From Candidatus Melainabacteria bacterium (GTDB taxonomy: Bacteria; Cyanobacteriota; Vampirovibrionia; LMEP-6097), in contig DUDT01000014.1 in assembly GCA_005110385.1 (NCBI GenBank), forward strand, positions 287,328 through 351,327: a DNA stretch of 64,000 nucleotides, read 5' to 3'. Below the pieces are notes generated by a model that was not told where the DNA came from, made no database searches, and saw nothing but the letters and a program-made list of their open reading frames with translations. Positions 61,242-64,000 of the stretch are shown piece by piece. Made by a program: the position numbers and the translations under genes. Each line of letters starts with the position of its first letter. The stretch's first letter is position 1.

Positions 61242-62315
61242 TTGAATATACCTCTAGCCGTATCAAACTTAAAAGCTAAATCATTAGGGAATAGCCCTAA
61301 TGAGCGCAGCTATAATGGCACAGCCAAATTCAAATTAGATGATTACAGTAAAGACTTTCTCCTTAATACTAGTGATGCTGGCTTCATTAATAATAGAGAA
61401 AATGATTTTATTACTAAAGCTTTTAATAGCCATAAATCTGCCAAAAATCCTAGTGAGCTAATGGCTAGTTTAGATTCTATGAATATGGATCTAATCAGCC
61501 TCAGCATCGGCGATATGGAGCCGCAAGTAGATAATCTGGGTTTCTCTATAATGGATTTAAATAAGTTTACGTTCATGGACGGGAATTTAGCAGCAGGTGA
61601 AGCTGATTTACTTGGAATAATACGCCAGCAGCTATTTCAAGCACAGAATATCTTGGAATCAAGTATTAGAAAAGCTCTTGCAGATCCGAATATAAATTCT
61701 GTAGATAAGCAGAAGCTTGAAAGCTATTTAAATAATATTAAATCTGCACGTGAATGGCAGCCACAAGTGATGACAAGCAAAGCCCAAATAGATTTCAATG
61801 CTTGGGCAAATGATAAAAATTCTTTAAATACTACAGGGAGCAAAACCCTTAGCGAGCAAGGCATTCAAGCTCTTAAAAGAGCAGAAGGGTTCTCTGCACG
61901 ATCTTACTCAGATTATAGTCAGCACACTAATGGCTATGGCACTAAAGCAAAATATGCAGGAGAGACCATAGACCCACAAACTGCTGAATTAAGATTAAAA
62001 GATGATCTTAAACATCGTGAGGCTTTTATAAACCGAGTTGCAGAGGCAAGATTAGAAAAAACGGGTAAAGGTTTAAGCCAAGCTCAATTCGATTCTTTAA
62101 CTATGATGGTTTTCAATCTAGGACTAGGACAGGCACACGAAGTACATCAAGCCGTTATAGATGGCAAGGATGAATTAGTACCTAAATTAATGAATAAATA
62201 TGTACACGCTGGCGGGAAGGTACTTCCCGGCTTAATTTCACGCAGACAGCAAGAAGCGGGTCTTTATAGTTATGGTGCTGAGCAACTCAGCGAAGCTGAA
62301 ATGGCAACAAGCTAA
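61242..62315 (+). CDS. GH24 phage-type lysozyme domain protein with about 190-aa N-terminal extension
   Basis: 'QGIQALKRAEGFSARSYSDYSQHTNGYGTKAKYAGETIDPQTAELRLKDDL', 'LSQAQFDSLTMMVFNLG'. Confidence 0.85.
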   Translation: MNIPLAVSNLKAKSLGNSPNERSYNGTAKFKLDDYSKDFLLNTSDAGFINNRENDFITKAFNSHKSAKNPSELMASLDSMNMDLISLSIGDMEPQVDNLGFSIMDLNKFTFMDGNLAAGEADLLGIIRQQLFQAQNILESSIRKALADPNINSVDKQKLESYLNNIKSAREWQPQVMTSKAQIDFNAWANDKNSLNTTGSKTLSEQGIQALKRAEGFSARSYSDYSQHTNGYGTKAKYAGETIDPQTAELRLKDDLKHREAFINRVAEARLEKTGKGLSQAQFDSLTMMVFNLGLGQAHEVHQAVIDGKDELVPKLMNKYVHAGGKVLPGLISRRQQEAGLYSYGAEQLSEAEMATS

Positions 62316-62393
62316 AGGCACTGTTACCGAACTTCAATTTCTGCGTTTTCGTCGTCCTCGGCTTTCAACTTGCACGTTCGGTAACAGGTGCCT
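62316..62393 (-). repeat. NAEI element, 78-bp internally deleted copy with both arms
   Basis: AGGCACTGTTACCGAAC...GTTCGGTAACAGGTGCCT. Confidence 0.95.
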
Positions 62394-63486
62394 ACAGAAA
62401 CTTCGCTCTGACTCCGCCCGCAGAGACAGCTTGGATTCCAGCTATGGTCTTCGCAGTCTGAGGATTAGTAAACTTAGCGATAGTACCTGCTTTCTTAAAG
62501 AGTTCTAAACTGTTAGCCACTACCGCTGTAGTTCCATCAGTATAAACTATCTCGAAAGATGTATCTGGTGGGAACTTCACCCCAGCTTTCTTAAGTTTAA
62601 CGGTTACTATATTATTAACATTAACAGAAACATTACCTAATGCAGAGACCCCCTTACCTGTAGCGGCTATAGTAACCACATCTAAAGTAGTACTGAAAGA
62701 TCTTTCTTCTGAGACGACTGTCAAAGTAAAAGTACTTGCAGTACTAGGAACGATAGCAGCATACTTGCCTGTTGCGAGCTTCCTTACTGGCACATTATTT
62801 ACTTTAGCAGTAACTTCTACATCTTCAAAATCAAATCCATCAGTAGCAGGCGTATTAAACAGAGCAATTACAGTACCTTTATTAGTGATAGTAGAAGTGA
62901 GTAAAGTAGGAACTAAGGTATCAAAAAAACCGTCTTCTTTCGCTGGTGCTGTTATTTCCTGGACCTGAGCTACTAAAGGCGTTCTCGTACTAGCAGGTAG
63001 CTGGGTAAGTGTAAGCTTAGTTCTAGGAGTCGCTCTTAGACTCGCAGTGAAGCTACCATTATCTAACACTGGCACTGTAACACTTTCAGCTCCGCCACCC
63101 TGTGGATTAACTTGAGCTACGACCTGAATTAATGTACCAGGCTGTAATAGCCCAGCTGCTCCAGACACCGTAGTTCTAAGATCACCCGTCGCATCAGCGA
63201 CACCATTAATAGTAGGTAGATCCGTAGACTCCGTCGTGATTAAAGTAGTAGCCGTTAATAATTTTAAAGCAGCATTATCAGTTACTGAGCTAATCGCATT
63301 ATCTAATTTATCATCGGCGTCAATAACGGTATATTTCGCTAGATCATTAGTAGCGACACTGGCTGGATTATTCCAATTTAAAAGCGTTATCGGATCGGCA
63401 AGGGCAGTACCTGCATAAAGATCTGCGATAGCATCACCTAAAGTACTAGTACCCGAATCACCGATAGGGATAAAAATATTCTCCAC
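62392..63486 (-). CDS. Hypothetical protein, Thr/Val-rich beta-type, possibly 5'-truncated
   Basis: 364 aa ORF, no ATG or signal peptide at N-terminus (GTG start). Confidence 0.55.
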   Translation of the reverse strand: MENIFIPIGDSGTSTLGDAIADLYAGTALADPITLLNWNNPASVATNDLAKYTVIDADDKLDNAISSVTDNAALKLLTATTLITTESTDLPTINGVADATGDLRTTVSGAAGLLQPGTLIQVVAQVNPQGGGAESVTVPVLDNGSFTASLRATPRTKLTLTQLPASTRTPLVAQVQEITAPAKEDGFFDTLVPTLLTSTITNKGTVIALFNTPATDGFDFEDVEVTAKVNNVPVRKLATGKYAAIVPSTASTFTLTVVSEERSFSTTLDVVTIAATGKGVSALGNVSVNVNNIVTVKLKKAGVKFPPDTSFEIVYTDGTTAVVANSLELFKKAGTIAKFTNPQTAKTIAGIQAVSAGGVRAKFL

Positions 63487-63719
63487 TGGGGAGGAAGCTG
63501 TAACTTTAGAAACAGCATTCGCGACATTAGAACCTATGTTTTAAACAATTCTATATGACGCAAACGCCATTAAATAATGCCTTAATATTTGCATCTAATA
63601 ATTAGTAATCCCGTTTTAAGGCTTAATATAATGTTTTAGATATTAATATAAGCTAAACAATTTAGAGTAAAACAGGAATAATAGACTAGCTAGTGGTAGT
63701 TTTTTAAGCTCTGAATTCA

Positions 63720-64000
63720 TTAAACCCTCTCCACTAAATACTCAGTAATATTTCTCTCTTCTAAAGACAGATTTAGCCCGATGATATGCACGGCTTTATC
63801 CCGATCATGGCACTGTAGCGGAACTCCAATTTCTGCGTTTTCTGCACTAGAACCCGCCTTCACTACTGGTATATGTAAATATTTTTCATAATATTTCTTC
63901 TCTTTAATCTGCTCTAAAGCCGCAGTAGCAGAGGAATTAACCTTAAGCTCAAAAAGATATACATCCGTATCGCTTTCTAAAACTAAATCTATACGCCCTA
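63720..64000 (-). CDS. C-terminal part of AAA-ATPase-like/PD-(D/E)XK nuclease (DUF1703-like) protein with repeat-encoded insertion; truncated by window
   Basis: RIDLVLESDTDVYLFELKVNSSATAALEQIKEKKYYEKYLHIPVVKAGSSAENAEIGVPLQCHDRDKAVHIIGLNLSLEERNITEYLVERV. Confidence 0.75.
   Translation of the reverse strand, partial: GRIDLVLESDTDVYLFELKVNSSATAALEQIKEKKYYEKYLHIPVVKAGSSAENAEIGVPLQCHDRDKAVHIIGLNLSLEERNITEYLVERV
63808..63848 (-). repeat. NAEI element, right half, in-frame in PD-(D/E)XK-like gene
   Basis: Encodes ENAEIGVPLQCH. Confidence 0.85.

Overview
AT-rich bacterial chromosomal window. It is mostly housekeeping genes: serA, hemC, pepA, M3 peptidase, pheS, lexA, atpD, thiolase, ftsEX, panB, prmC, M16 peptidase, atpC, speE, GH31, glycosyltransferases. 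There is one accessory island next to tRNA-Ser(GCU) at about 9.5-14.4 kb (RhuM, truncated RhuM, COG1672/DUF234-type ATPase, HEPN/MNT pair). The most unusual signal is a short interspersed element, present as about 20 full or partial modules. Its core is GACGAAAACGCAGAAATTGRAGTT and its terminal arms are inverted and variable in sequence. Three full copies are exactly 121 bp. Many copies abut stop codons. Several lie inside conserved protein genes (hemC, a CruF-like gene, GH31 three times, pepA, a GT2, a PD-(D/E)XK-like ORF), apparently all in the same orientation and reading frame, adding a recurrent peptide '(RASSRLRRTNDRSV..HEDHED)DENAEIEV/GV..'. This resembles Rickettsia palindromic elements in behaviour. 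Terminal arms differ between copies, but within each two-armed copy they remain complementary. Other notable loci: a candidate bufferin-type copper RiPP operon (Cys-rich precursor + DUF692/MNIO + DUF2063-like partner, 15.2-17.0 kb), a LOV-LytTR candidate blue-light regulator near a carotenoid gene, a pair of MITE-like elements with AAACTGCCCC termini, a perfect 24-bp-arm hairpin in the island, and an iterated TCTTGAGCATTTTT motif upstream of the island ATPase. All calls come from reading the sequence and the supplied ORFs; no database search or folding was run.
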